This document shows, piece by piece, positions 26,960 to 36,288 of a stretch of 64,000 bases of DNA. The notes beneath the pieces are model-generated. The model was not told the DNA's origin. It did not search any database and worked only from the letters and a program-made list of their open reading frames with translations. This DNA comes from Streptomyces sp. cf386 (lineage in GTDB: Bacteria; Actinomycetota; Actinomycetes; Streptomycetales; Streptomycetaceae). Positions within the stretch are counted from its first letter, which is position 1, and each line of letters opens with the position of its first letter. The stretch lies in assembly GCF_900103585.1 (NCBI RefSeq), contig NZ_FNHV01000004.1, positions 496,001 to 560,000 of the forward strand, in the 5' to 3' direction. The translations under genes and the position numbers were made by a program.

Positions 26960-27844
26960 GTGGCCAAGGACGCCAAGGACTCGTATCTCGTCGGGCTGAT
27001 CGGATCCGGCATCGGCCCCTCGCTCAGCCCCGCGCTGCACGAGCGGGAGGCCGACCGGCAGGGCCTGCGCTATCTGTACCGGCTCATCGACATCGACACG
27101 CTCGGCGTCCCGCCCGAGGCGGTGGGCGACCTGGTGCGGGCCGCCCGGGACCTGGGCTTCGACGGGCTCAACATCACGCACCCGTGCAAGCAGCTCGTCA
27201 TCGCGCACCTGGACGCGCTCGCCCCGCAGGCGGAGGCGCTGGGCGCGGTCAACACCGTCGTCTTCGAGGACGGCCGGGCCGTCGGCCACAACACGGATGT
27301 CACCGGCTTCGCCGCCTCCTTCGCGCGCGGGCTGCCCGACGTACCGCTGGAGCGGGTCGTGCAGCTGGGCGCCGGGGGTGCGGGCGCGGCCGTCGCGCAC
27401 GCCATGCTGACGCTCGGCGCCGAGCGGGTCACGGTGGTGGACGCGCTGACCGACCGGGCTGCCGACCTCGCCGCCGCCCTGAACCGGCACTTCGGCCCCG
27501 GCCGGGCGGTCGGCGCCGCCCCGGATGCGCTCCCCGCGCTGCTGAGCCACGCCGACGGCCTCGTGCACGCCACCCCCACCGGTATGGCCGCCCACCCCGG
27601 CCTGCCCCTCCCGGCGGAGCTGCTGCATCCCGGACTGTGGATCGCCGAGGTCGTCTACCGGCCCCTGGAGACCGAGCTGCTGCGCACCGCCCGAGAGCTC
27701 GGCTGCGCCACCCTCGACGGCGGCGGTATGGCCGTCTTCCAGGCCGCGGACGCGTTCCGCCTGTTCACCGGGCGCGAGCCGGACAGCGCACGCATGCTCG
27801 CGGACATCGCCGAGCTGGCAGGTGCCGTGGGAACCCCCAGGTAG
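26960..27844 (+). CDS. Quinate/shikimate dehydrogenase (AroE/QsuD family)
   Basis: A 294-residue shikimate-dehydrogenase-fold enzyme. GTG 26960 follows AGGAGG by 7 nt; the region upstream has no other good start. Substrate motifs are IGPSLSPALHE, NITHPCKQ with the catalytic Lys, and HNTDVTGF; the nucleotide site is QLGAGGAGAAVAHAM. NITHPCK and the GSGIGPSLSP opening resemble the catabolic NAD-dependent QsuD/quinate enzymes more than biosynthetic AroE. It would oxidise quinate or shikimate to the 3-dehydro form, which the next gene's enzyme consumes. Likely repressed through the operator at 26914-26931. Confidence 0.87.
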   Translation: MAKDAKDSYLVGLIGSGIGPSLSPALHEREADRQGLRYLYRLIDIDTLGVPPEAVGDLVRAARDLGFDGLNITHPCKQLVIAHLDALAPQAEALGAVNTVVFEDGRAVGHNTDVTGFAASFARGLPDVPLERVVQLGAGGAGAAVAHAMLTLGAERVTVVDALTDRAADLAAALNRHFGPGRAVGAAPDALPALLSHADGLVHATPTGMAAHPGLPLPAELLHPGLWIAEVVYRPLETELLRTARELGCATLDGGGMAVFQAADAFRLFTGREPDSARMLADIAELAGAVGTPR

Positions 27845-27878
27845 GAGAGACCGGAAAGAAGCAGGAAGAGGTATCGGC

Positions 27879-29705
27879 ATGCGTACGTCCATAGCCACCG
27901 TCTCCCTCAGCGGATCCCTCACCGAGAAGCTGACCGCCGCCTCCCGGGCCGGTTTCGACGGTGTGGAGATCTTCGAGAACGACCTGCTGGCCAGCCCCCT
28001 CACCCCCGAGGAGATCCGCCGCCGCTGCGCCGACCTCGGTCTCACCGTCGACCTCTACCAGCCGATGCGGGACATCGAGGCCGTGCCCGCCGAGGAGTTC
28101 GCCCGCAATCTGCGGCGGGCCCGGCACAAGTTCGAGCTGATGCGGCGGCTCGGTGCCGACACCGTCCTCGTCTGCTCCAGCGTCCACCCGCTCGCCGTTG
28201 ACGACGACGCGCTCGCCGGGTACCACCTGCGCCAACTCGCCGACCTGGCCCAGGACTTCGGCGTCCGCGTCGCGTACGAGGCGCTTGCCTGGGGGCGGCA
28301 CGTCAGCACGTACGACCACGCCTGGCGCATCGTCGAAGCCGCCGACCACCCGGCGCTCGGCACCTGCCTGGACAGCTTCCACATCCTCTCCCGGGGCAGC
28401 GACCCAAAGGGCATCGAGGACATCCCCGGCGAGAAGATCTTCTTCCTCCAGCTCGCCGACGCCCCGCTGCTCGCGATGGACGTCCTGCAGTGGAGCCGCC
28501 ACTACCGCTGCTTCCCGGGGCAGGGCGGATTCGATGTGGCGGATCTCGTACGCCGTGTCCTGCACACGGGCTACGACGGTCCGCTCTCCCTCGAAGTCTT
28601 CAACGACGTGTTCCGCCAGGCCGAGGCCGGCCCGACCGCCGTGGACGCCCACCGCTCCCTGCTGGTCCTCCAGGAGGCGGTCGGCGTGGCGACACCGCCC
28701 GTCCCCGTCGTTCCCACCGGCGTCGCCTTCGCCGAACTGGTCACACCCGACGCCGAGCCGGTCTCCGCGCTGCTCGGCGCCCTGGGCTTCACCCGCACCG
28801 CACGGCACCGCAGCAAGCCGGTCGACCTCTGGCAGCAGGGCGAGGCCCGTGTCCTGGTCAACACCGCGGGCGCCGCACGCCGCGACGGCACCGGACTCGC
28901 CGCGATCGGCCTGGAGTCACCGGACCCGGCCGCGGCGGCCCGCCGAGCCGAGGCCCTCCTGGCACCCGTGCTGCCACGCCGCCGAGCCCTGGAGGACGCC
29001 GCGCTGGACGCGGTGGCGGCACCCGACGGCACGGAACTGTTCTTCTGCGCGTCGCCCGGCGACTCGGCCTCGATCGGGCAGGGGGACGCCCCCGTCCGGC
29101 CCGAACCGCCCGACTGGCGTGCCGACTTCGCGGACGTCGGACACGAGGCCGGCACCCCGGGGGTGACCCGCATCGATCACCTCGCCCTCGTCCAGCCCTG
29201 GCACCACTTCGACGAGGCGACCCTCTTCCACCGCAGCGTCCTCGGTCTGCACGCCCAGGAGAGCGTGGACGTCGCCGACCCGTACGGCCTGATGCGCAGC
29301 CGCGCCGTCACCAACGCCGACGGCAGTGTGCGGATCGCCCTGAGCGTCGGCGCGGCGCCCACGGACGACACCGTGCACGCCCAGCACATCGCGCTGGCCA
29401 CGGACGACGTGGTCGCGGCGGCCCGTCGCTTCCGGGCGGCGGGCGGACGTCTGCTGCCGATCGCGGCCAACTACTACGACGACCTGGCGGCCCGGTACGA
29501 GTTCGCGGACGGCGAGTTGGACACGTACCGCGAACTCGGCATCCTCTACGACCGTGACGCGCACGGGGAGTTCCGGCACTGTTACACCGTGACCGTCGGC
29601 CGGGTCTTCTTCGAGCTCGTGCAGCGGGACGGCTACCGGGGTTACGGCGCCCCGAACGCGCCCGTCCGGCTGGCCGCCCAGCACGCCGGGCGGCCGGTCC
29701 GCTGA
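27879..29705 (+). CDS. 3-dehydroshikimate dehydratase with HPPD-like VOC C-terminal domain (QsuB type)
   Basis: A 608-residue fusion. Residues 1-270 form a sugar-phosphate-isomerase-type TIM barrel with the expected metal ligands Glu134 (VAYEAL), Asp165 (CLDSFH), Gln191 (FLQLAD) and Glu239 (SLEVFND). Residues about 285-600 form two VOC modules like 4-hydroxyphenylpyruvate dioxygenase (IDHLALVQPWHHFDEATLFH; HIALATDDVVAAARRF; GRVFFELVQRDGYRGYG). The barrel turns 3-dehydroshikimate into protocatechuate; the VOC tail of QsuB proteins has no settled function. It lies 34 nt after the dehydrogenase and is surely co-transcribed. No pca genes follow, so protocatechuate must be degraded from elsewhere. 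Confidence 0.9.
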   Translation: MRTSIATVSLSGSLTEKLTAASRAGFDGVEIFENDLLASPLTPEEIRRRCADLGLTVDLYQPMRDIEAVPAEEFARNLRRARHKFELMRRLGADTVLVCSSVHPLAVDDDALAGYHLRQLADLAQDFGVRVAYEALAWGRHVSTYDHAWRIVEAADHPALGTCLDSFHILSRGSDPKGIEDIPGEKIFFLQLADAPLLAMDVLQWSRHYRCFPGQGGFDVADLVRRVLHTGYDGPLSLEVFNDVFRQAEAGPTAVDAHRSLLVLQEAVGVATPPVPVVPTGVAFAELVTPDAEPVSALLGALGFTRTARHRSKPVDLWQQGEARVLVNTAGAARRDGTGLAAIGLESPDPAAAARRAEALLAPVLPRRRALEDAALDAVAAPDGTELFFCASPGDSASIGQGDAPVRPEPPDWRADFADVGHEAGTPGVTRIDHLALVQPWHHFDEATLFHRSVLGLHAQESVDVADPYGLMRSRAVTNADGSVRIALSVGAAPTDDTVHAQHIALATDDVVAAARRFRAAGGRLLPIAANYYDDLAARYEFADGELDTYRELGILYDRDAHGEFRHCYTVTVGRVFFELVQRDGYRGYGAPNAPVRLAAQHAGRPVR

Positions 29706-29711
29706 ACGGCC

Positions 29712-31178
29712 CTACTGGCGGCTGACGGTCCGGGTCACACCGGCGATGACCGTCGTGGCCAGGATCCAGCCGGTGAGGACGAGGACGTACGACAGCCATT
29801 GCTGCCCGCCCTCCGGGGCGAAGGCCGGCTCCTGCCCGAAGGAGATCACCGGCAGCAGCAGGTCGAGCGTGTAGAACACCGGGTTGAAGTCCGGTGCCTC
29901 GTCCGCCTTCAGCGGTGGGGGCGCGTGCAGCGCGAACGAGAGGGAGCCGACGGCGAGCAGGGACAGCAGCCAGCCCAGTGCGCGCATCGGCCGGAAGCCG
30001 TAGCCGACGGTGGCGTCCTGGACGTGCCCCCACAGACGGCCGTACCAGGGCAGGGTGGTGCGGTGGCGGCGCTGCTTGGCGAGCTGGACGAGGCGGGCCG
30101 CGTTGTCGTCACCGATCCGGCGGTACACGGCGGTCAACTGCTCGTAGACGTGGGGGACGTAGCCGTCGATCTCGCGCTCCAGCATCGGCAGGCGGCGCTC
30201 GGCGGGCTCGTGCGGGGTGAGGGTCGTGTAGCCGAGGCCGTCGAGACGGACCCGGTCGGGCAGCTTCTCCGGCTCCACGAACAGGACGTCGATCTGGGCC
30301 CGGCGCAGGTTGAGACCGCCGTCCAGCGGATCGCCCCTGCGCAGCCACAGTTCCCCGACGGTGCAACTGGTGGCTCTCAGCACCATGTCGCCCGGGTTGG
30401 ACAGGCGCGCGTAGGACAGGTCGAGGCGTCCTGCGATGCGGGCGCCCCGCAGCCCTATCCAGCCGTCGACGTCCGCGCGTCGCAGCAGGACGTCGCCGTC
30501 CACGCCGAGTGTGATCGCGTCCAGGGCTACTTGGCCCGGTCGGCTGAGCCGGGCCCCGTCCAGCCTGATCGACCCCGAGACGTGCGCGCCGTTGAGCCGC
30601 ACCTCGCCCGTCGCTCTCAGCCCGGTGGCCCGCAACTCGTCGCCGATCGCCGCGTGGGTGAGTTCGAGCACGGGCTCGCCGTCGTCGTCCCGTGCGGTGA
30701 GTTCGGCGCGCTCCAGGAGCAGGGCACCAGATATCTGGGCGCCCCTCAGCGATATCCGCCCGCGCACCCGGCATTCCGACAGTTGCACCACGCCGTCGAT
30801 GTGTGCGCTGCCGAGGTCGAGGGCGGGGAGTGCGGAGCCGCGCAGGCTGAGCCGGCGCAGTTGGGTGCCGTACAGATCGGGCGGGTCGGTGAAGTGACAG
30901 TGGCTCAGCCGGATCGGGTGATCGATGACGGCGTGCGTGAGGTCGAGCGCGCCGGTGATCCGGGCGCCCAGGACCCTGAGTGCGGCGATCTCACCGTCCT
31001 CCTGGGGTGCGCTGACCAGTAAAGCCTTCAGCACCGACGCGCGCAGTGTGCGTTCCGGGCCCCAGCCGGCTCCCGTTGCCGCGTCCTCTTCCGCGTCGGG
31101 GCGGAAGTCCACGACCTCCCCGCGCGGGAAGGCGTGCCATACCTGCAGTTCGGCCGGCGTCAGCTCGTTGATCTCCAT
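29712..31178 (-). CDS. Beta-helix repeat membrane protein (often labelled membrane-associated oxidoreductase)
   Basis: A 488-residue protein. Residues about 60-290 are built of repeated beta-helix strands with a period near 22 residues (GARITGALDLTHAVI; GAHVSGSIRLDGARL; GARIAGRLDLSYARL), like pentapeptide-repeat or bactofilin solenoids. A cytosolic helical linker follows (EQLTAVYRRIGDDNAARLVQ), then two membrane helices (ALGWLLSLLAVGSLSFAL; LSYVLVLTGWILATTVIAG) flanking a hydrophobic re-entrant-like stretch (FYTLDLLLPVISFGQE). I see no redox or nucleotide motif, so the common oxidoreductase label is unsupported. The two-helix-plus-loop end resembles an ion-channel pore without the TVGYG filter. 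Confidence 0.8.
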   Translation of the reverse strand: MEINELTPAELQVWHAFPRGEVVDFRPDAEEDAATGAGWGPERTLRASVLKALLVSAPQEDGEIAALRVLGARITGALDLTHAVIDHPIRLSHCHFTDPPDLYGTQLRRLSLRGSALPALDLGSAHIDGVVQLSECRVRGRISLRGAQISGALLLERAELTARDDDGEPVLELTHAAIGDELRATGLRATGEVRLNGAHVSGSIRLDGARLSRPGQVALDAITLGVDGDVLLRRADVDGWIGLRGARIAGRLDLSYARLSNPGDMVLRATSCTVGELWLRRGDPLDGGLNLRRAQIDVLFVEPEKLPDRVRLDGLGYTTLTPHEPAERRLPMLEREIDGYVPHVYEQLTAVYRRIGDDNAARLVQLAKQRRHRTTLPWYGRLWGHVQDATVGYGFRPMRALGWLLSLLAVGSLSFALHAPPPLKADEAPDFNPVFYTLDLLLPVISFGQEPAFAPEGGQQWLSYVLVLTGWILATTVIAGVTRTVSRQ

Positions 31179-31232
31179 CAGCCGGGACTCTGACGCCGGC
31201 CGCCCGAACCTGTCAACTCACCGCCGTGCAGG

Positions 31233-34094
31233 TCAGGAAGGACCGCTCGTCGGCCGCACCGCCCGCCAGGGCGCGAACGCGCTCGCCCCGCGCGGCAGCA
31301 GCGCCGCCAGCTCCGGGCAGTGCCGCAGGATCACGGAGTTCATTCCGCCCCGCTCGACCCAGTCGATGCCCAGCGGCGTGTACACCTCGGGCCGGTAGTC
31401 GACGTTGAGGAAGCGGTCGGACTGCAGGCGCCGGCTCGCCATCAGGATGAAGATGCGGAACGCGGTGTCGCTGAAGCCGAACCCGGTCGGCGGGTTCTCC
31501 CCGAACAGGCCCACGACGGTGTCGATCTCGTCGACCGAGCGGTAGACCTCCTTCAGCCGCGCCACCGTCTCCGCGTTCTCCGTCAGCTCTTCGAAGGAGC
31601 GGATGCGCGGCTTGTGCAGTCCCTCGCGGAAGTCGTTGTAGCGGGGGACGCCACGCCGCCGCGTGCGGACGAGGTCCACCACCGAGAGGTCGATGAGCTC
31701 GCCCTCCCGCTCGAACTGCTGGAGCGAGCGCGGGAAGTTGTGGAGCGTGATCGCGCCGGGGTGGGCGATGCCGAACGAGTACAGCGTGTTCGCCAGCCCC
31801 GTCTTGCGGATGTGCGTCTCCGCCGCGCCGCCCTGGATGTCCAGGAAGCCCACCGTCTCCAGACGCTGCCCGAAGTGGTGCTCGCGCAGCTCGAAGTCGT
31901 CCGGGATGAGCGGGTGCATGCGGTAGACGGTGACGAAGTCCTCGGTCAGGGAGTACGGGGCCGCGTGGTGGTCCGGCAGGGTCTTCGGGATGCCGGTCAG
32001 GGAGTGCGACTCGAAGAGCCACAGGCCCAGCTGGTCGAGCCACTTCTTCGGCGGGCCCTGCCAGTTGGTGTGCAGGGCGATGTCGATCGCCTCGGTCGCG
32101 AGGATCGCCGGTGTCCACTCCACCGTGTGGATCTTCGCGATCAGCGCCGAGACCACCAGGCGTGCCGTCTGGTAGATCCGCTCCTCGCTCATCCTCGGAT
32201 ACTCGGCGCGCAGCGCCGCGCACACCGCGTTGTGCTCCCGCGCGAACAACGTGTGCATGGCGCTCAGGCCCATCCACCAGCTGTCGCTGAAGCCGGTCAG
32301 CGGGACCCCGCCGTTGCTGCCGGACGGCAAGTGGCCGTCCTCCAGACGGAGTTCGGCGTGTCCATCGGCCTCGCGCAGGAAGCGGGCGGTCTGCTCGTCG
32401 GCGCCGTACACCTCGGAGCCGTCCCACCAGTGCGAGGCGGTGTTGGCGAACAGGATCGGCGGCCCGCCCGGCACCTCGATGCCCTCGTTCTCCGCGAACC
32501 GCATCACGTTCTCGGCGGGCCCGCCGGGCGTGTTGTGCCACGGCCCGCTCCCGGGCGGCAACGGCACCTCGACGCTGCGCTCGCCGGGCTTGTGGCGGCG
32601 GTGGTTGACCCAGTCGTGCACCTGGAACTGGATCCAGGCCGCGGCCAGCACGTTCAGCGAGGTCGCGGGCAGGAAGCTCTCGCGGTACAGGAGCTGCCGG
32701 CTGACCGTGACCGGGCTCGGGGTGTCGAAGAGGTCGGGACGGTGGTCGGGCTTCATGTTGCGGCCGAACGCCGAGCCGACGGCACCCATCCGCGGGGCGG
32801 ACAGATCGTTGTACGTCCCGTCGTACGACCGCTCGCCGCGCAGCCGCTCCGGGATCGGCTCCGGCACCCGCTGGGCGCGCGGCGGGGCTTCGTGCGGCTC
32901 GGCGTCGATCAGGTTCAGGCGGCGCAGCACCCTGCGCAGGAACACCAGGTTCAGCAGGCTCAGCTGCACCGGCAGCCGGTGCCAGGGCACATACCGGTTC
33001 AGCAGCGCGAACGCCGCCTCCATGGGGCGGCCCAGCACCCGGTTGCGCACCGGCTCCTCGGTGACGAACCGCAGGCCGAGCCGGTGCGCGCTCGACGCCT
33101 GGTACGCGGCCTTGCGGGCCCGGTTGATGTTGCCGAGCGGCCGGAAGTCCTCGGTCGTGTACCAGGGGTTGAAGGCGAGGTCCTCGATCCGGCGGGCGAT
33201 CGCACGTGCCTCGGCCGCGTCCAGGTCCTGGCTCGGGATGGTGAGCCGCGCTATGGGAATCGCCGGCGACGTCCCGTCCTTCCACTCCACCGAGGCGTCC
33301 TCGACCGGAGTGCGCCGCTCGTCCACGAAGCGCTGCACACACAGGTCGTATGCGACGTCGGTCCGCGCCAGCCGACGCGCGAACTCGCGGTGCAGGAAGT
33401 CCGGGTCCCGACGGTCCGGCGTGGGCGCGGGCGGGCCGCCCGGCGCGGGACGGAACAGGAACCGCACCGGTCCCGCCGCGCCCCACAGCATCGCGCCCCG
33501 GCTCCAATACGTCTCATCGGCAAGGGAGTTGACGGTGTGTCGCGTCGCCGCCCGCACATTGCGCCGCATCCGGCCGGCGGTCCGCAGCCCCACCGCGAGC
33601 GGCAGCTTCACCAGCAGCCCGAAGGCCTTGCGCAACGGGCTGCGGGCGCCCGCCATCGCCTTGGCGAAGGCCACGAACTCCCGGGCGTTCGCGGCGTGCG
33701 AGACCGGATGGCTGGTCGCCAGCAGATCGTGGCTCTCGTCCTCCGACACCCGCACCCGCACGGCCGCCCCGCGCAGATCGGGCGAGCCGTCGCCCTGCCG
33801 GATGCCGCTCGCGTTGGACAGCCGTACCATCGCCGGATACTCGGCGCCGGGCTGGGCGAACCCGACGCGCAGCGCCGCCGGGAGGTCGTCGTGGAAGCGC
33901 AGCCGCGCGTTCTCCACGGCCACCGGCGCCTTCGCGTGGAAGGCCCGGGCGACGTCGCCGCCCCCGGCCCGCCGGTTCCTGACCTGCACCTCCATCAGCT
34001 CGCGGGCCAGCTGCTCGAACACCAGCCGTTCCGCCTGCGCACTGCCGCCTTCGTACCGTTCGTAGCGCTGCTCGTGCTGCCCTGAATCGGCCAT
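31233..34094 (-). CDS. Catalase-like domain fused to animal-type haem peroxidase/fatty-acid dioxygenase
   Basis: A 953-residue protein; AAGGA lies 9 nt before ATG 34094, so the 26-residue longer frame was dropped. Residues 40-340 look like the catalase-fold module (FHAKAPVAVENARLRFHDD; MVRLSNASGIRQGDGSPDLRG). Residues 420-940 form an animal haem peroxidase of the cyclooxygenase/alpha-DOX branch: distal His493 in QVHDWVNHRR, FAREHN at 617-622, and VYRMHPLIPDDF, where Tyr724 and His727 match the Tyr-x-x-His pair that carries the catalytic tyrosyl radical and proximal haem ligand in fatty-acid dioxygenases. A fatty acid is the likely substrate. There is no signal peptide. A class 3 lipase gene lies divergently upstream. 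Confidence 0.85.
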   Translation of the reverse strand: MADSGQHEQRYERYEGGSAQAERLVFEQLARELMEVQVRNRRAGGGDVARAFHAKAPVAVENARLRFHDDLPAALRVGFAQPGAEYPAMVRLSNASGIRQGDGSPDLRGAAVRVRVSEDESHDLLATSHPVSHAANAREFVAFAKAMAGARSPLRKAFGLLVKLPLAVGLRTAGRMRRNVRAATRHTVNSLADETYWSRGAMLWGAAGPVRFLFRPAPGGPPAPTPDRRDPDFLHREFARRLARTDVAYDLCVQRFVDERRTPVEDASVEWKDGTSPAIPIARLTIPSQDLDAAEARAIARRIEDLAFNPWYTTEDFRPLGNINRARKAAYQASSAHRLGLRFVTEEPVRNRVLGRPMEAAFALLNRYVPWHRLPVQLSLLNLVFLRRVLRRLNLIDAEPHEAPPRAQRVPEPIPERLRGERSYDGTYNDLSAPRMGAVGSAFGRNMKPDHRPDLFDTPSPVTVSRQLLYRESFLPATSLNVLAAAWIQFQVHDWVNHRRHKPGERSVEVPLPPGSGPWHNTPGGPAENVMRFAENEGIEVPGGPPILFANTASHWWDGSEVYGADEQTARFLREADGHAELRLEDGHLPSGSNGGVPLTGFSDSWWMGLSAMHTLFAREHNAVCAALRAEYPRMSEERIYQTARLVVSALIAKIHTVEWTPAILATEAIDIALHTNWQGPPKKWLDQLGLWLFESHSLTGIPKTLPDHHAAPYSLTEDFVTVYRMHPLIPDDFELREHHFGQRLETVGFLDIQGGAAETHIRKTGLANTLYSFGIAHPGAITLHNFPRSLQQFEREGELIDLSVVDLVRTRRRGVPRYNDFREGLHKPRIRSFEELTENAETVARLKEVYRSVDEIDTVVGLFGENPPTGFGFSDTAFRIFILMASRRLQSDRFLNVDYRPEVYTPLGIDWVERGGMNSVILRHCPELAALLPRGASAFAPWRAVRPTSGPS

Positions 34095-34432
34095 CGGTGG
34101 TCTTCCTTCGTGCGGCTGTGTACGGATGCGTACGGGGACGGGGGCCAGCACGCTACCGACGGCCCACGGCACTCACAGCGATGGTTCGCGCCGATGTGCT
34201 CCCAGTTGTTCCGGTTGTGAACAATCATGGGGAGAGGGATATTTGGGCACGTCAAGTGGGCGCCCCAAGGCGGGCCGGTGTCCGCTCCGCCACACCCCAG
34301 CATCCCAGCAACCCCACGCGGCCGCATCCGCAGTGGCCGGGGAACGACGGCCACCGGTTGTCGGCCGGATTGACGACCCCGACGGCCGGTGGTGTGCTCA
34401 CCACCCGTCGACGTTCCGGGGGAGGTCCCACC
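34095..34432. promoter_or_regulatory. 338-bp divergent intergenic region, peroxidase / lipase
   Basis: No convincing gene is present. It contains an AT-richer patch around 34200-34245 with the small dyad TTGTGAACAA and GATATTT, which could hold the promoter(s) for the two divergent genes. Nothing else stands out. Confidence 0.4.
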
Positions 34433-35677
34433 ATGCGGGACACCTACGTCAAGGGGCCCAGCTTCGCAGCGCTGCGCCCGGCCAAGTCACCCACCGACCC
34501 GAGCGGCTTCCCGGTCTATCCCGACCTGGTGGACCGGCTCGTCGAGAACAAGCACCAGCCCGACCCCGACGGTGTCGTCCCGCACGTCCTGGCGACCTGC
34601 TCGGCGTACGCGTACGCCGGATTCCAGCATCAGGGCGACCCCGAAACCGTCTCCATGATCATGACGCGGCTCGGCCTGGAGGAGAACGCCTGCCGTCTCT
34701 TCGAGCAGCGCGTGGACGCCATGTACATCGCCTCCGCCGCCTATCTCGTCCAGGACAGGGACCGCCGGATCGCGATCCTCGCCTACCGCGGCACCCAGCC
34801 CGAGGACATCATCAGCATCCTCACCGACGCCGACGTACGCCCGGAGATGCTCGCCGTGGAGCTGGCGGGCCGCCGCCACGAGGTCCACGCCGGCTTCTAC
34901 CGCAACGTCCGCGCCACCCGCCATCTCGTCATCCGGGCCCTGGAGCGCGCCCTGCGCGGCGAGTCCGTCAACCCCGACGAACCAGGCACCCGAGGCGACG
35001 GCCTGGAGGCGCTCTACATCACCGGCCACAGCCTCGGCGGCGCCATGGCCGCGCTGATGGCGGTGACTCTCGTCCACGAACCCCGCTACCGGCACATCAC
35101 CGACAAGCTCAAGGGCGTCTACACCTTCGGCCAGCCCATGGTCGGCGGCCCCGATCTCGCCCGGGCCTGCGCGGAGGCCCCCGGTCCACTGAGCGACCGG
35201 CTGCTGCGCTACATCTTCGACCGGGACGTCGTCCCCGCCCTGCCGCCCCGCCCGGTCGGCCCCTACGCCCCGTTCGGCCGCGAATTCCACTATCGCAGGC
35301 CGCGCGGCCAAGCCGACGCGGCCCTCGCCTTCGCCGCGGACTCGGCGGTCGAGGCGCTGACCCTGCCGGGGGACGTCCTACGGGCCGCCGCGAACCGGGA
35401 CTGGGGAGAGCTGTCGAGGCGGGTCGGAACCCTCCGCCGCCTGCCGCGCGGGCGGGCGCAGGGCTGGACCGAGGTGGCCGAACCCCACCTGCACTACCCC
35501 CAGATGGACACCCTCGCGGGCCTGGCCGTCGTGGCCCCGCTGGCCTTCTTCGCGACCAAGCTCGCGCTCACCCGCACGATCCCCTTCAAGTACTCCTTCG
35601 ACGACCACGGCCCGGGCCACTACGTCAACGCCCTCGCCCCGCCAGGGGTGTTGAGCGAGTTCGGCGACGTGCTGTAG
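34433..35677 (+). CDS. Class 3 lipase (alpha/beta hydrolase)
   Basis: A 414-residue lipase. GGGGGAGG lies 7 nt before ATG 34433. The oxyanion segment AILAYRGTQPEDI, the nucleophile elbow YITGHSLGGAMAAL (Ser200), the Asp in YIFDRDVVPALPPRP and a C-terminal His region give the family triad order. There is no signal peptide; a late hydrophobic stretch (LAGLAVVAPLAFFATKLAL) may bind the membrane. It is divergent from a dioxygenase-type haem protein. A lipase that frees fatty acids beside an enzyme that could oxygenate them suggests joint lipid oxidation, an inference from position. Confidence 0.87.
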   Translation: MRDTYVKGPSFAALRPAKSPTDPSGFPVYPDLVDRLVENKHQPDPDGVVPHVLATCSAYAYAGFQHQGDPETVSMIMTRLGLEENACRLFEQRVDAMYIASAAYLVQDRDRRIAILAYRGTQPEDIISILTDADVRPEMLAVELAGRRHEVHAGFYRNVRATRHLVIRALERALRGESVNPDEPGTRGDGLEALYITGHSLGGAMAALMAVTLVHEPRYRHITDKLKGVYTFGQPMVGGPDLARACAEAPGPLSDRLLRYIFDRDVVPALPPRPVGPYAPFGREFHYRRPRGQADAALAFAADSAVEALTLPGDVLRAAANRDWGELSRRVGTLRRLPRGRAQGWTEVAEPHLHYPQMDTLAGLAVVAPLAFFATKLALTRTIPFKYSFDDHGPGHYVNALAPPGVLSEFGDVL

Positions 35678-35694
35678 CCCGGGCCCTCGTCGTT

Positions 35695-36282
35695 CTACGG
35701 CCTGGTGTTCCACTCCGCCACGACCGGACGGCCGTGCTCGACGGACAGCCGGCTCACCGTCGCGGTGGCCAGCTGGAACAACCGCCCGTCCGCCGGGGCC
35801 AGCCCCAGCCGACGCGCCGTCAGAACACGCAGGAAGTGCGCGTGAGCCACGAGGATCACGTCGCCGTCGGGAAGGGCGGCACCCACGCGGGCGAGCACAC
35901 GGTCGGCGCGCGCACCCACTTCCGAGGGCGACTCGCCCGGGTGCCCGTCCGGCCCCGGCGGCACCCCGTCGGTCCACAGGTACCAGTCGGGGCGGGTGCG
36001 GTGGATGTCGACGGTGGTGACACCCTCGTAGCCGCCGTAGTCCCACTCGTGCAGGTCGGGGTCCGGTACGGCCCCCGTCACGCCCGCCAGTTCGGCGGTG
36101 CGGACCGCGCGGCCGAGCGGGCTGGTGAGCGCCAGGGCGAAGGTCCGGCCGGACAGGAGCGGGGCGAGGGACTTGGCCTGTTCCTCGCCGCCCTGGGTGA
36201 GGGGCAGGTCGGTCCAGCTGGTGTGCTGCCCCGACCTGCTCCACTCCGTCTCACCGTGGCGGACCAGAAGAAGATCCCCCAC
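35695..36282 (-). CDS. Histidine phosphatase (phosphoglycerate-mutase-like)
   Basis: A 195-residue histidine phosphatase. LLLVRHGETEWS holds the RHG motif with the phospho-accepting His, LTSPLGRAVRTAEL the second Arg, and ILVAHAHFLRVL the late His. It is the last gene of the leftward sugar-phosphate operon, 6 nt after gnd. A role in dephosphorylating a sugar phosphate or in repair of pathway side products is plausible; true mutase activity is unlikely at this length. Confidence 0.87.
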   Translation of the reverse strand: MGDLLLVRHGETEWSRSGQHTSWTDLPLTQGGEEQAKSLAPLLSGRTFALALTSPLGRAVRTAELAGVTGAVPDPDLHEWDYGGYEGVTTVDIHRTRPDWYLWTDGVPPGPDGHPGESPSEVGARADRVLARVGAALPDGDVILVAHAHFLRVLTARRLGLAPADGRLFQLATATVSRLSVEHGRPVVAEWNTRP

Positions 36283-36288
36283 GGCTCG

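Noticed and set aside
29712..31178. Annotation as a membrane-associated oxidoreductase
   Set aside because: No nucleotide, haem, flavin or metal motif is visible; only solenoid repeats and two membrane helices.
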